Assembly: GCA_004322045.1 (NCBI GenBank)
Contig: SCRN01000040.1
Location: forward strand, 372,001-436,000
DNA: 64,000 nucleotides
Direction of reading: 5' to 3'
Source of the DNA: Paraburkholderia sp.
GTDB lineage: Bacteria; Pseudomonadota; Gammaproteobacteria; Burkholderiales; Burkholderiaceae
Part shown: in pieces, positions 55,348-64,000 of the stretch
How positions within the stretch are numbered: position 1 is the first letter of the stretch
How the letters are laid out: each line of letters opens with the position of its first letter
Translations under genes and position numbers: made by a program
Notes under the pieces: generated by a model
What the model was told of the DNA's origin: nothing
The model's input: the letters and a program-made list of their open reading frames with translations, nothing else
Database searches by the model: none

Positions 55348-56955
55348 TCAAGTCATTCGCAACGGCTGTTCTGGCAGCGTCACGTAAAACGTCGAACCGA
55401 CGCCCTCCGTCGATTCGACCCATGCGCGTCCACCGTGCCGCTCCGTCACCCGGCGCACTAGGGCGAGGCCAATGCCGTCGCCTTTGGCCCGATCGCCGTG
55501 CAACCGTTGAAAAGCACTAAACATTTTGGGCATGCAAGCGACGGGAATGCCGAGCCCGTTATCGCGCACGTAGTATGTTCGCATTCTAGGCGCTCGTTCG
55601 CCGACATCGGGCTGAGGCTGCTCCAGCGCGCCGATTTCGATGCGGCCGGGGCGCGAAATGTCGAGATAATTGACCGCGTTGCCGATCAGGTTGGTGAAAA
55701 TCTGCTCGATCGCCGTGGGGTCGCCCCAGACGGGCGGCAGTTCCCCGACCGATACGGCCACGCCGCGCTCGGCGATAGCCTGGTGCAGCGATTCCACGAC
55801 GCGCGCGACGGCGCGGGCCACGCTTACGCGCTGCCACTGATATTCGAGCCGGCCCGCCCGGGAGATCCGCAGCAGCGCGTCGATGATCGAGGCCGAACGC
55901 GCCACCGCGGTGCGCAAATAGTGCAGCGCTTCGCTCAGATTGCCATCGAGCACCCGTGTGATACGCGAGCGCTCGGCTTCCGGCAAACGGGCGGCGTCGA
56001 GCATCGTACGCAACTCGTCGCACGATACTTGCAACTCGCGAGAAAACCCTTGCAGGTTCACGAGCGGCGAGCGTAGATCGTGCGAAACGCTATAGATGAA
56101 CATATCGTTGTCCTGCTTTTGCTGGCGCAGATTATCGTTCACTTGCGTCAACTCTTGCGCACGCATCTCGAGCGTAGCCTGCAAAGTGGCCTGATCGTGC
56201 TCGGCCTCGGTCAAGCGTTGACTCGTCCGGTGCAATGCCGCATCGAGTTGAGCCAATTCGTCGTCGCCCGCCAGCGGCGCGCCCAGCGCCTGTGAACGCC
56301 CCAGCCGCTGCGCGTTGGCCGTCAACGTATGCAGGCGCCGCCCGATGTTGCCGGCGAACGCCAGCGCCGCGATCGCCCAAATGAGCATCGAACCGGCAAT
56401 GGCCGCAATCAGCGCATAGCGCTGCTGCTCACGCGTGGCGGCCAGTTCCGAACTGCGCTCGGCGTCGAGCCGCGATTCGTCGGCAACGAATGCGCCCAGT
56501 TCGTCTCGAAACGCTTGGATGGGCTGCGGCAACGGCGCACTGTCGAGCGAGGCCAATTGCACGCGCTGCTCATCGTGCAACGCTGCATAAACCTTGTCCG
56601 TCAGCGCCCGGTAGTCATTGACGGCTTCGCGCATACGCCGCACCCGCTCGACTTGCAGCGGATCGTCCGCCACGAGCTTCTCGAGCCGCGAGAGCCGATC
56701 GCCCAGGTCCACCCAAACGACATGCCGATCGATGAAGGAAGGATCGCCGACGATGAGGCCCGCGCGCACGCGCGACGCCTCGCGCAAGAGAGGATCGACG
56801 ATGGCCGACGCTTGATAGAGCACCTGTTTGCTATGCGATGCCCACTGGCCCGCTTGCGTGGCCTGCTCCTGCGTCTTCGACAGCATGCCAACGAGCGCCA
56901 ACTCGATCAAGCTCGGCACGGCGATCAGCAGCAGTCCCTTCGTGAATAGTTTCAT
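55348..56955 (-). CDS. Membrane sensor histidine kinase with CHASE3-like domain
   Basis: 535 aa. An N-terminal membrane helix (GLLLIAVPSLIELALVGML) is followed by a helical periplasmic CHASE3-like region (about residues 30-180), a second helix near 184-206, a HAMP-like linker with coiled coil, H292 in YSVSHDLRSPLVNLQGFS and an ATPase domain ending DGIGLALVRRVTERHGG. This resembles phytochrome-type kinases in its catalytic part. ATG 56955. Upstream partner of the hybrid kinase gene. Confidence 0.88.
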   Translation of the reverse strand: MKLFTKGLLLIAVPSLIELALVGMLSKTQEQATQAGQWASHSKQVLYQASAIVDPLLREASRVRAGLIVGDPSFIDRHVVWVDLGDRLSRLEKLVADDPLQVERVRRMREAVNDYRALTDKVYAALHDEQRVQLASLDSAPLPQPIQAFRDELGAFVADESRLDAERSSELAATREQQRYALIAAIAGSMLIWAIAALAFAGNIGRRLHTLTANAQRLGRSQALGAPLAGDDELAQLDAALHRTSQRLTEAEHDQATLQATLEMRAQELTQVNDNLRQQKQDNDMFIYSVSHDLRSPLVNLQGFSRELQVSCDELRTMLDAARLPEAERSRITRVLDGNLSEALHYLRTAVARSASIIDALLRISRAGRLEYQWQRVSVARAVARVVESLHQAIAERGVAVSVGELPPVWGDPTAIEQIFTNLIGNAVNYLDISRPGRIEIGALEQPQPDVGERAPRMRTYYVRDNGLGIPVACMPKMFSAFQRLHGDRAKGDGIGLALVRRVTERHGGRAWVESTEGVGSTFYVTLPEQPLRMT

Positions 56956-57351
56956 GCGTCCTTGGCGGCCCCATCGAGTCGAGTCGCGCGCGTCGCGCGA
57001 GCCGCGCCGCAGGCTTGTACGGCGGCACGGCGCTTGCATCGCACGACGTGCAAACGTGAAACCGAACCATTATCCGTGCTGTCTCGAGATATTTCAACGG
57101 ACGATATGCCAGCGCGCAGGCCCACAGAAAATGGCATTTTTTATGAGTTTGATCAGCACGCGGATGAAACTCGGGCCTATTATTGCCATAGATGTCGAGC
57201 GCAGCGCGACACGACTCGCGCACCCGTTCCGGCATGACCGCATGCGAGCTGCGTCGATCGTTCCAGCCAGACCGTAACAGGTCGTGAAGATGCCGATTTC
57301 GTATGCTATAAAAGATCGGACGTGCGGCGCGCGAGAGCCGGGAGTGGTCGC
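56956..57351. other. 396-bp divergent region before the CHASE3 kinase and the 161-aa gene
   Basis: Holds no convincing gene; a 48-codon frame starting at 57132 has no ribosome site. TATAAA at 57307-57312, within GCTATAAAAG, is a possible -10 of the rightward gene. Confidence 0.4.
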
Positions 57352-57837
57352 ATGAGGACGCTGTGTTTCTTGCAAATCTTTTTCAGGCGAATGTTTATGT
57401 CCTTCCCGAGAAAGCGTAGGCGCGCGAGCGCGGACAGTAGTAAGGAGTCGTTTCTCGCCGTCCTGCGCCAATTCAAGCCTTTCGTCCAGCTGGATACGAA
57501 GATTGCGCGCGCTCGTTCGCAGGATGAGCCCGTGCTCTACGAACATGTCTTGCCGGGGCTCGACGTCCTGCTGTGCACAGTTCGTGGCGCGCAACCGCCC
57601 TATCCTGACGTCGACGAATTGCGCCGTCGCTGTCTCGAGTCGATCGCGAACGCGCTCGAACAGCCGCTCGAGGGCCTCGAGAACGGCGGGTACTGGTATG
57701 AAACGAACGGTTTCGGCTTTCTCGTCTTCGCGAGCCGGGCGCGCACTAAGGTTCTGCCTGAATTCGGCGCCGGCGTGGCCGCGCCCAATGCGCGGCGGCA
57801 AAACGCAGGCGATGCCGCCCCGCGCTCGTTTCGCTGA
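57352..57837 (+). CDS. Unknown 161-aa protein
   Basis: 161 aa, family not recognised. A basic N-terminus (SFPRKRRRAS) leads to an alpha/beta-looking core (VLYEHVLPGLDVLLCTVRG, YPDVDELRRRCLESIANALEQPL, GYWYETNGFGFLVFASRA) and a basic tail. No signal peptide or membrane helix is convincing. ATG 57352 has GGGAG 8 bases upstream; ATGs at 57391 and 57397 are alternatives and would remove a hydrophobic first dozen residues. Convergent with the dehydrogenase gene. Confidence 0.6.
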   Translation: MRTLCFLQIFFRRMFMSFPRKRRRASADSSKESFLAVLRQFKPFVQLDTKIARARSQDEPVLYEHVLPGLDVLLCTVRGAQPPYPDVDELRRRCLESIANALEQPLEGLENGGYWYETNGFGFLVFASRARTKVLPEFGAGVAAPNARRQNAGDAAPRSFR

Positions 57838-57891
57838 CGCCGGGTAAGTTGGCGGCGCGGCAGAGGTTCGGCCCGCGTTTCGCTCCGTGCG

Positions 57892-58791
57892 CTACTTCTT
57901 GGCGCGGTGCATGCCTGCCTGCGGCCGGACGATATCGATGAATGCCGCCAAATCGGCATCTGCCAGCCCCATCGCTGCGCCCATGCGCAACATCTGCTGC
58001 ACGGCGCCCACGACAGGTATCGCCGCGCCCGTGTCCCTGGCGGCATCCGCCACCATATCGATATCTTTTTGAAACGTTTTCAACGAACCGAGCGGGGCGT
58101 GTCCCGTCTCCGTCATGCGTGGCACGAAGGTGCGCAGGAGGACCGAATCGGCCCAACCGCCGCCGAGCGCTTCGGGCAGACGCGCCGCGTCGATCCCCGC
58201 CGCGTGGGCCAAGCCCACCGCTTCCGCAATGCCCGCCACCGTCGCACAAACGATTGCCTGATTGCAAAGCTTCGTCGTCTGGCCCGCGCCCACTTCGCCC
58301 ATGTGCGTCACGCGCGCTGCATAAGCACCTATGACGGGTTCGAGCGCGGCTATGTCCTCGGCCCGTCCGCCAGCCATGACCGCGAGCGTGCCGGCCTGCG
58401 CGCCTGGAACGCCACCCGAAACGGGCGCATCCACCCAACCGACGCCGCATTGAGCTGCGCGCGCGGCGAATGCGCGCGTTGCCGCGGGCGCAATGCTCGA
58501 ATGATCGACGATCCAGCGCAGACGTCCCGCCCCTGCGTCGGGCTTGGCCAGCAAGCCGCCGGAGCCGAAAACGACGTCCTCTACGGCGCGTGTGTCCGAC
58601 ACGCACAAGAAAACCGCCTGGGCATGCGCGAGCAAGTCGCTCGGCGCGTCGACGACGCGCGCCCCATCGGCGGCCAACGCTTGCGCCTTCGCGCGCGTGC
58701 GATTCCAAACCCACACGTCATGACCTGCGCGCAGCAGATGCCGAATCATCGGCGCCCCCATGAGCCCTGGCCCGCAAAATCCGAGTTCCAT
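57892..58791 (-). CDS. Beta-hydroxyacid dehydrogenase family (3-hydroxyisobutyrate dehydrogenase-like)
   Basis: 299 aa. Rossmann start [15 protein letters not shown], the substrate loop [22 protein letters not shown] and the catalytic lysine (about K174) in [11 protein letters not shown] define the family, which oxidises 3-hydroxyisobutyrate, tartronate semialdehyde and related acids with NAD(P). The N-terminal motif GFCGPG is slightly unusual (GFIGLG is common) but keeps the glycines. No valine catabolic genes are adjacent, so the substrate is open. Confidence 0.9.
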   Translation of the reverse strand: MELGFCGPGLMGAPMIRHLLRAGHDVWVWNRTRAKAQALAADGARVVDAPSDLLAHAQAVFLCVSDTRAVEDVVFGSGGLLAKPDAGAGRLRWIVDHSSIAPAATRAFAARAAQCGVGWVDAPVSGGVPGAQAGTLAVMAGGRAEDIAALEPVIGAYAARVTHMGEVGAGQTTKLCNQAIVCATVAGIAEAVGLAHAAGIDAARLPEALGGGWADSVLLRTFVPRMTETGHAPLGSLKTFQKDIDMVADAARDTGAAIPVVGAVQQMLRMGAAMGLADADLAAFIDIVRPQAGMHRAKK

Positions 58792-58904
58792 TGTTTCGTG
58801 CTCTCCTGCGGATGCGGCGGGCCGCCCTTCTATATGCCCGGGCGTGCCCAGCCGTCGTTGCCTATACTGGTTCTTCCATTTGCGACGAAATGCGGAGACG
58901 ACTC

Positions 58905-59114
58905 ATGAACGATCACGTCTACAAGTACATCGAATTGACCGGATCATCGACGAAGTCGAGCGACGATGCGGTACGCTGCGCCATCGAACGCGCATCGAAG
59001 ACGTTGCGCAACTTGCACTGGTTCGAAGTGACCGAAACCCGCGGGCATATCGAAAACGGCACCGTCGCGCATTGGCAGGTGACGCTCAAAGTGGGCCTGC
59101 GTCTGGAAGAGTGA
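58905..59114 (+). CDS. Dodecin (flavin-binding protein)
   Basis: 69 aa. The start [20 protein letters not shown], the aromatic W39 in RNLHWFEV and [15 protein letters not shown] are the dodecin pattern; W39 and Q58 are the residues that stack on flavin in this family. Dodecins form hollow dodecamers that store FMN or riboflavin. GGAGA precedes ATG 58905. Divergent from the dehydrogenase, convergent with the BMP operon. Confidence 0.95.
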   Translation: MNDHVYKYIELTGSSTKSSDDAVRCAIERASKTLRNLHWFEVTETRGHIENGTVAHWQVTLKVGLRLEE

Positions 59115-59117
59115 TGC

Positions 59118-59142
59118 CGGGCGGCACCGAACATGCCGCCCG
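59118..59142. terminator. Hairpin between dodecin and BMP operon
   Basis: CGGGCGGC and GCCGCCCG form a perfect 8-bp stem with a 9-base loop between two convergent genes. Only a weak pyrimidine-rich stretch follows, so it is a likely but not canonical terminator, perhaps working for both strands. Confidence 0.5.
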
Positions 59143-59173
59143 CTCGTTCCCTTGTCGGCGAACGCAGACCCTA

Positions 59174-60259
59174 TTACTTCGGCAGCGAACCGTCGACGCC
59201 TTCGACGTACCAATTGAGCCGTTGCAGTTCGGCGTCCGTCAGCGTCTTGCCCGCAGCAACCTTGATCGCGCCCGATTGATCTTTGATCGGGCCCGTGAAA
59301 ACATCGCGGCTACCGCTCGCGATCGCGTCATGCGCCTTCTTCTCGTCCGTGCGCGCGGCGGCGTCCACGGACGGATTCAGATCTTCGAGATCGACTGCCT
59401 GTTGGGCCAGCCCCCACCACACCGGGTCATTTTTCCATTTGCCGTCGAGCACTTGCTGGATGGCAGCCATGTAATACACGCCCCAATGCGCGACCACGGA
59501 GCCGAGCGCCGCGTTCGGACCGAATTTCTTCATGTCCGAATCCCAACCGAACGCGTGCACCTTCTTCTCCTCGGCCGTTGCCAGCGTCGCGCTCGAATCG
59601 GTGTTCTGCAGTAGGACGTCGGCGCCCTGCCCAATCAGCGTTTCCGCAGCCTGCTTTTCCTTGCCGGGATCGAACCAGCTGTTGATCCAAATGACCTTCG
59701 TATGGACCTTCGGATTCACCGAACGAGCGCCGAGCGTGTAGGCGTTGATGTTGCGCACGACTTCCGGGATAGGCACCGATGCGACGAATCCGAGCGTGTT
59801 CGTCTTTGTCATATGGCCCGCAACGACGCCCGCGAGATATGCGCCTTGATACATGCGCACGTCGTAGGTGCCGAAGTTCTTGCTCTTCTTATAGCCCGTC
59901 GCATGCAGAAACACCGTGTCGGGGAAGTCTTTCGCCACTTTCAGCTCGAAATCCTGATAGCCGAAACTCGATCCGAAAATGATCTTGTTGCCCTTGCTCG
60001 CCAGATCCCGAAACACCCGCTCCGAGTCGGCCGATTCCGGCACATTCTCGACGCGCGTCACCTTGATTTTGTTGCCGAACTTCGCCTCGGCTTGCTTGGA
60101 GCCTTGATCGTGCGCGAAAGTCCAGCCCGCATCGCCCGGGTTGCCCAAGTAGACGAAAGCGACGCCGGGCGCATCGGCCGCATGCGCGACGGGCGCAACG
60201 GCTGCGCCGAGCGCGAGCGCCGCGCAAGCGGCGAGCAGTGGCAACGTTCTTCTTTTCAT
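59174..60259 (-). CDS. BMP-family ABC transporter substrate-binding protein (nucleoside type)
   Basis: 361 aa. A cleavable signal (MKRRTLPLLAACAALALGAAVAPVAHA) precedes a Bmp/PnrA domain: GVAFVYLGNPGDAGWTFAHDQG, NKIIFGSSFGYQDFELKVA, TNTLGFVASVPIPEVVRNINAY and GADVLLQNTDSSAT. Family members bind purine nucleosides or related bases. There is no lipobox, so it is soluble in the periplasm. GGAGA before ATG 60259. Last gene of the importer operon. Confidence 0.92.
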   Translation of the reverse strand: MKRRTLPLLAACAALALGAAVAPVAHAADAPGVAFVYLGNPGDAGWTFAHDQGSKQAEAKFGNKIKVTRVENVPESADSERVFRDLASKGNKIIFGSSFGYQDFELKVAKDFPDTVFLHATGYKKSKNFGTYDVRMYQGAYLAGVVAGHMTKTNTLGFVASVPIPEVVRNINAYTLGARSVNPKVHTKVIWINSWFDPGKEKQAAETLIGQGADVLLQNTDSSATLATAEEKKVHAFGWDSDMKKFGPNAALGSVVAHWGVYYMAAIQQVLDGKWKNDPVWWGLAQQAVDLEDLNPSVDAAARTDEKKAHDAIASGSRDVFTGPIKDQSGAIKVAAGKTLTDAELQRLNWYVEGVDGSLPK

Positions 60260-60308
60260 CGAACTTCTCCAGTGGTGTGGGGGAATCGGTCGATCGGGCC
60301 TCGCTCGC

Positions 60309-61238
60309 TCAGCTCGTCGCAAAGAACGGCTTGCCAAGAGAAGCGGGCGCATTGAGCTTGATCGTATTGGGGTTGCGCGAAATGACAGCCAGCACGACGA
60401 TGGTCGACAAGTACGGCAGCATGGCGAGGGCCTGTGTCGGCATCGGCACCCCCACTGCCTGCGCATAAAACTGCAAGCCCGTGACCGCGCCGAACAGCAG
60501 CGCGCCGAGCAACAAGCGCCAAGGCCGCCACGTGGCGAACACGACCAGTGCGAGCGCGATCCAGCCTCGGCCCGAGGTCAGCTGTTCCTGCCACAGATGC
60601 AGGTAGACGATCGAGTAGTAACCGCCCGCGAGTCCCGCCATGCCGCCGCCGAACAACGTCGCGCCGTAGCGCACGCCGATCACAGGAAAGCCGACCGAAT
60701 GGGCCACGGCGGGCGATTCACCCACAGAGCGCAGCACGAGCCCCGCCCGCGTCCGATAGAGAAACCATCCAACCAGGGCGAAAGCCGCGAACGCGAGATA
60801 GCCTAGCGGCGTCAGAGCAAACAGCGCGGGCCCCAGCACCGGAATCTTGGCCAGCCCCGGGACCGGCCAGGCGTCGATCGTCGCGCTGACCGACGCCGAC
60901 GTATAAGGCTTGCCGACATAGGCCGACAAGCCGATGCCGAAGATCGTCAGCGAAAGCCCTGTCGCCACTTGGTTGGCGAGCATCGTCAGCGTGAGAAAGC
61001 CGAACAACAATGCCATCGCGACGCCGGCCGCGATCGACGCCGCCACGCCTAGCCACGGGTGCCCGGTCGTCACCGTGACGGCATAACCGGTCACCGCCCC
61101 CATCAGCATCATCCCTTCGACGCCCAGGTTCAGCACCCCCGACTTTTCGGTGACGAGTTCGCCAATGCCCGCAAACATCAGCGGTATCGCCGCGACGACT
61201 GCGCTCGAAGCAAGATTGCCGGCTTGTTGGATATCCAT
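60309..61238 (-). CDS. ABC transporter permease (nucleoside importer, second permease)
   Basis: 309 aa with about nine hydrophobic segments, BPD_transp_2 family. MIxGE-like ELVTEKSGVLNLGVEGMMLMGA near the N-terminus and SGRGWIALALVVFATWRP near the C-terminus are typical of NupQ/YufQ-type permeases. It lies 65 bp after the first permease gene and 49 bp before the binding-protein gene. Confidence 0.92.
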   Translation of the reverse strand: MDIQQAGNLASSAVVAAIPLMFAGIGELVTEKSGVLNLGVEGMMLMGAVTGYAVTVTTGHPWLGVAASIAAGVAMALLFGFLTLTMLANQVATGLSLTIFGIGLSAYVGKPYTSASVSATIDAWPVPGLAKIPVLGPALFALTPLGYLAFAAFALVGWFLYRTRAGLVLRSVGESPAVAHSVGFPVIGVRYGATLFGGGMAGLAGGYYSIVYLHLWQEQLTSGRGWIALALVVFATWRPWRLLLGALLFGAVTGLQFYAQAVGVPMPTQALAMLPYLSTIVVLAVISRNPNTIKLNAPASLGKPFFATS

Positions 61239-61303
61239 GGTTCGTTCTATTTCGATTGGCTAGTCATGCGCTTGCACAGCGCGCTCGGTCGCGTTTGGCA
61301 CGC

Positions 61304-62407
61304 TCATCCATGCGCGACGCGGGACACTCGGCGCAGACGGTAATTGACGAACAAGTCGGCTCCGAGCAAACAAAACAGGAGCAGGCCCTGGAACACCCCC
61401 GACAGCGCTTGCGGCAGTTGCATCGAGGTCTGCACCGCCTCGCCCCCGAGATACAACAGCGCCATCAACAAGCTCGCGAGCACGATGCCGAGCGGATGCA
61501 GCCGGCCGACGAACACGACGATGATGGCCGTGAAGCCGTAGCCCGGCGACCACGTCGCCTGCAACTGCCCGATCGGCCCCGCGATCTCGCCCATGCCCGC
61601 CAGCCCGGCCAACGCCCCGCTGATGAGCAGCGACATCCAAACCGTGCGCGTATCGGAGAAGCCCGCGTAGCGCGCGGCGAGCGGCGCAAGCCCTCCCACG
61701 TTCATGCGAAACCCCGCGAAGCTCTTGCGCACGAACAGCCATGCCAGCGGCACCGCTGCCAGCGTCACGAAAATCGAAGCATTCAGCCGCGTACCGCGAA
61801 GCCAATGCCACTGCCAGTCGCCGCCGAAAGTCGGATAGAGCGCATCGCCCGAGAACATCTCCGAGATCGGAAAGTTCATTCCCTGCGGGTCGCGCCACGG
61901 CCCGCTCACGAGATAGATCAACAATTGCGTCGCCACATAGGTCAGCATGAGGCTCGTCAATATCTCGTTGGTGTTGAAACGCGTTTTCAGGAACGCGGGA
62001 ATCGCGGCCCAAACCATGCCACCGAGGATGCCCGCACCCATCATCAAGAACAGGATCCAGCCGCCGCTCGCTTGGTCGAAGTGGATGGCGACGCCGCTCG
62101 CGGCCATGCCACCCGCCAGCATTTGCCCTTCCGCGCCGATGTTCCAAACGTTCGCACGATAGCCGATGGCAAGGCCAAGACCGATCAGGCATAAGGGCGA
62201 GGCTTTGAGCAGCAGTTCGGACCAGCCGTTGACATTCGCGAGCGGGTCGACGAAAAAGGCGCGCATCGCTTGCGCGGGGTCGCGCCCGACGATGCCGAAA
62301 ATCACGAACCCGATAACGAGCGTCAAAAGGGCGGCGATCGCCGGCACGGCGAGCTGCATCGCTCGCGAGGGCGTTGGGCGAGCTTCGATTCGGTACGGAA
62401 AATACAT
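61304..62407 (-). CDS. ABC transporter permease (nucleoside importer, first permease)
   Basis: 367 aa, BPD_transp_2 family, about nine or ten membrane segments. AIGYRANVWNIGAEGQMLAGG and GYGFTAIIVVFVGRLHPLGIV match NupP/YufP-type permeases. ATG 62407; 55 bp after the ATPase gene. Confidence 0.92.
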   Translation of the reverse strand: MYFPYRIEARPTPSRAMQLAVPAIAALLTLVIGFVIFGIVGRDPAQAMRAFFVDPLANVNGWSELLLKASPLCLIGLGLAIGYRANVWNIGAEGQMLAGGMAASGVAIHFDQASGGWILFLMMGAGILGGMVWAAIPAFLKTRFNTNEILTSLMLTYVATQLLIYLVSGPWRDPQGMNFPISEMFSGDALYPTFGGDWQWHWLRGTRLNASIFVTLAAVPLAWLFVRKSFAGFRMNVGGLAPLAARYAGFSDTRTVWMSLLISGALAGLAGMGEIAGPIGQLQATWSPGYGFTAIIVVFVGRLHPLGIVLASLLMALLYLGGEAVQTSMQLPQALSGVFQGLLLFCLLGADLFVNYRLRRVSRVAHG

Positions 62408-62462
62408 GGTCTATACGAGCGTCGATGGTTCGAATGTAAAGGTCGGCATGGTGCGGGCGCCC

Positions 62463-64000
62463 TCAAGCATGGACGGCCTGCTGCGCGGGCGGCGCAGCCC
62501 CGCTATCGCCGAAGAGCCCTGCCATCCACAAGCCGATCTCTTCAGCGTTGGTCTCGCCCGTCTTGCGCGAGGGCGATAAGCGTCCGCGCGCGAGCACCGC
62601 GATCCGATCGCAAATGTCGAACAGCTCGTCGAGCTCCTCGGAGATGACCAGCACGGCCACACCCTTGGCCGATAGATCGAGCAGTTGCTGCCTAATGAAG
62701 GCCGATGCGCCGACGTCCACGCCCCACGTCGGCTGCGCGACCACGAGCACCTTCGGCGCCTGCAGCAACTCGCGGCCGACGATGTACTTTTGCAAGTTCC
62801 CGCCCGAGAGCGACTGTGCCAGCGCGTCGGGGCCGCCGCAGCGCACGTCGAACGCTTCGATGCAGCGCGTCGCGAATGCGCGGATCGCCCGCGCGCCGAT
62901 CCAGCCGTGACGGACCATGCCCGGTTGCCGATGCGCGGTCAGCAAGGCATTTTCCGCGAGCGACATCGCGGGCACGGCTCCGCGCCCGAGCCGCTCCTCG
63001 GGCACGAAGGCGAAGCCGAGGCGGCGCCGTGCGCCGGCCGAGAGCCGGCCCGCGCTTTTGCCGCAGATCGTAACGGCATCGGCCGCGGCCGTGCTGCGCC
63101 TTTCGCCCGACAGCGCCGCGAGCAACTCCGCTTGCCCATTGCCCGATACGCCCGCGATGCCGAAAATTTCTCCGGCATGCACGTCGAACGTCACGTTCTC
63201 CAGCGAGGTGCCGAATGGGTCGTCGCTCGCCACCGACAATTGCTTGACGCTCAGCAAGGCCGCGCCCGGCACGTGCGCCCGGCGCGTGTAATCGGGCAGC
63301 GCATGGCCCACCATCAACTGCGCGAGCGAGGCATGCGTCTCGTCGCGAGGCCGGACTTGGCCCGTGACGCGCCCGCCGCGCATGACCGTCGCCGTATCGC
63401 AAAGCTCTTGAATTTCGTCCAACTTGTGGCTGATGTAGAGCACGCTGCAGCCCTGCTGCGCCAATCGCTTCAGCGTATCGAACAGCTTACGCACGGCCTG
63501 TGGCGTGAGCACCGAGGTCGGCTCGTCCATGATGAGCAGCCGCGGATGCTGCAGCAGGCACCGCACGATTTCAACGCGTTGGCGCTCGCCCACGGTCAGA
63601 CTGTGCACGTGCCGCTGCGGGTCGATATCGAGCCCGTACTCGCGCGATACCTCGCGAATGCGCTTGCCGAGCGCGCCGAGGTCGAAAGGCTCTTCGAGCG
63701 CGAGCGCAATGTTTTCGCCAACCGTCAGCGTCTCGAACAAAGAGAAGTGCTGGAAAACCATGCCGATACCGAGCTTGCGCGCCTGTGCGGGGCTGCCGAT
63801 CTCGACGGGATGGCCATCCCACCGAATCTCGCCCGCATCGGGGCGCACCGAGCCGTAGATGATCTTCATCAGCGTGCTCTTGCCGGCGCCGTTCTCGCCC
63901 AACACCGCGTGAATCTCGCCCGGCGCCACGGCCAGATGCACATCGTCGTTGGCACGCACCGACGGATATTGCTTGCTGATGCCTGCAAGCGCCAGCCGCG
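62463..64000 (-). CDS. ABC transporter ATPase of nucleoside importer (two domains), 5' end outside window
   Basis: At least 512 codons are in the window. Two ATPase domains: Walker A GENGAGKST near the start, Walker B LLIMDEPTSVL and D-loop; the second half has a degenerate Walker A (GVSGNGQAELLAAL) and signature QSLSGGNLQKYIVGREL, as in NupA/RbsA-type proteins. The frame is open to the last base (LALAGISKQYPSV upstream of GTG 63959), so the GTG at 63959 is not the start; only a few residues are likely to be missing. First gene of the visible four-gene importer operon. Confidence 0.93.
   Translation of the reverse strand, partial: RLALAGISKQYPSVRANDDVHLAVAPGEIHAVLGENGAGKSTLMKIIYGSVRPDAGEIRWDGHPVEIGSPAQARKLGIGMVFQHFSLFETLTVGENIALALEEPFDLGALGKRIREVSREYGLDIDPQRHVHSLTVGERQRVEIVRCLLQHPRLLIMDEPTSVLTPQAVRKLFDTLKRLAQQGCSVLYISHKLDEIQELCDTATVMRGGRVTGQVRPRDETHASLAQLMVGHALPDYTRRAHVPGAALLSVKQLSVASDDPFGTSLENVTFDVHAGEIFGIAGVSGNGQAELLAALSGERRSTAAADAVTICGKSAGRLSAGARRRLGFAFVPEERLGRGAVPAMSLAENALLTAHRQPGMVRHGWIGARAIRAFATRCIEAFDVRCGGPDALAQSLSGGNLQKYIVGRELLQAPKVLVVAQPTWGVDVGASAFIRQQLLDLSAKGVAVLVISEELDELFDICDRIAVLARGRLSPSRKTGETNAEEIGLWMAGLFGDSGAAPPAQQAVHA

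Noticed and set aside
57132-57278. 48-codon plus-strand frame in the divergent kinase region
   Set aside because: No ribosome site, and its sequence is not protein-like beyond a short hydrophobic start.

Overview
The window is 64 kb of GC-rich, tightly packed chromosomal DNA. Gene content and gene order (narKGHJI; ompR-envZ-ahpC-ispF-ispD-mfd-argE; putrescine ligase plus aminotransferase; dodecin) point to Burkholderia sensu lato (Burkholderiaceae; Paraburkholderia or Trinickia-like). This rests on recalled protein similarity and synteny, not on a database search. I see no rRNA, tRNA, insertion sequence, prophage or CRISPR array.

Layout. 0.2-6.8 kb (-): a four-gene tripartite exporter operon (outer-membrane factor, HlyD adaptor, RbbA-type double-ATPase/permease, ABC-2 permease), with a divergent TetR gene at 7.0 kb. 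7.9-8.5 kb: an HPF/RaiA-like ribosome-associated protein and an 86-aa unknown. 8.6-16.8 kb (-): the respiratory nitrate reductase operon narK-narG-narH-narJ-narI. 17.2 kb (+): an unknown 138-aa gene. 17.7-22.5 kb: S9 peptidase, LysR regulator and DHA2-type exporter. 23.4-26.2 kb (+): glutamine-synthetase-like ligase and class III aminotransferase (putrescine catabolism). 26.2-28.9 kb (-): nicotinate phosphoribosyltransferase and NnrS. 29.2-30.9 kb: a 65-aa unknown, a squalene/phytoene-synthase-like protein and a small secreted protein. 31.1-41.6 kb: OmpR/EnvZ-type pair, AhpC, an ahpD remnant, IspF, IspD, Mfd, ArgE and a threonine-dehydratase-like enzyme. 41.8-44.3 kb (-): PBP1A. 44.6-49.0 kb (+): ribbon-helix-helix-like protein, PspA homologue, TPR membrane protein and Baeyer-Villiger-type monooxygenase. 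49.2-57.8 kb: two divergent chemoreceptors, MscL, a two-gene sensor kinase operon and an unknown gene. 57.9-59.1 kb: beta-hydroxyacid dehydrogenase-like protein and dodecin. 59.2-64.0 kb (-): a nucleoside-type BMP ABC importer whose ATPase runs off the right edge.

How it fits together. The left 17 kb looks like an oxygen-limitation module. Five FNR/Anr-type boxes (TTGAY-N4-RTCAA) lie upstream of the exporter operon and its TetR gene, the HPF-like gene, narK and the unknown 138-aa gene. In each case a -10-like hexamer ends about 33.5-35.5 bp from the box centre, the class II FNR geometry. NnrS, further right, fits the same nitrate/NO physiology.

The most striking lesion is at 34.03-34.10 kb. 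Only the first ~19 codons of ahpD remain, and they run directly into the 3' end of the convergent ispF, which now ends in antisense ahpD sequence. The most striking unexplained DNA element is a 35-bp paired DnaA-box-like sequence present once on each side of the PBP1A gene.
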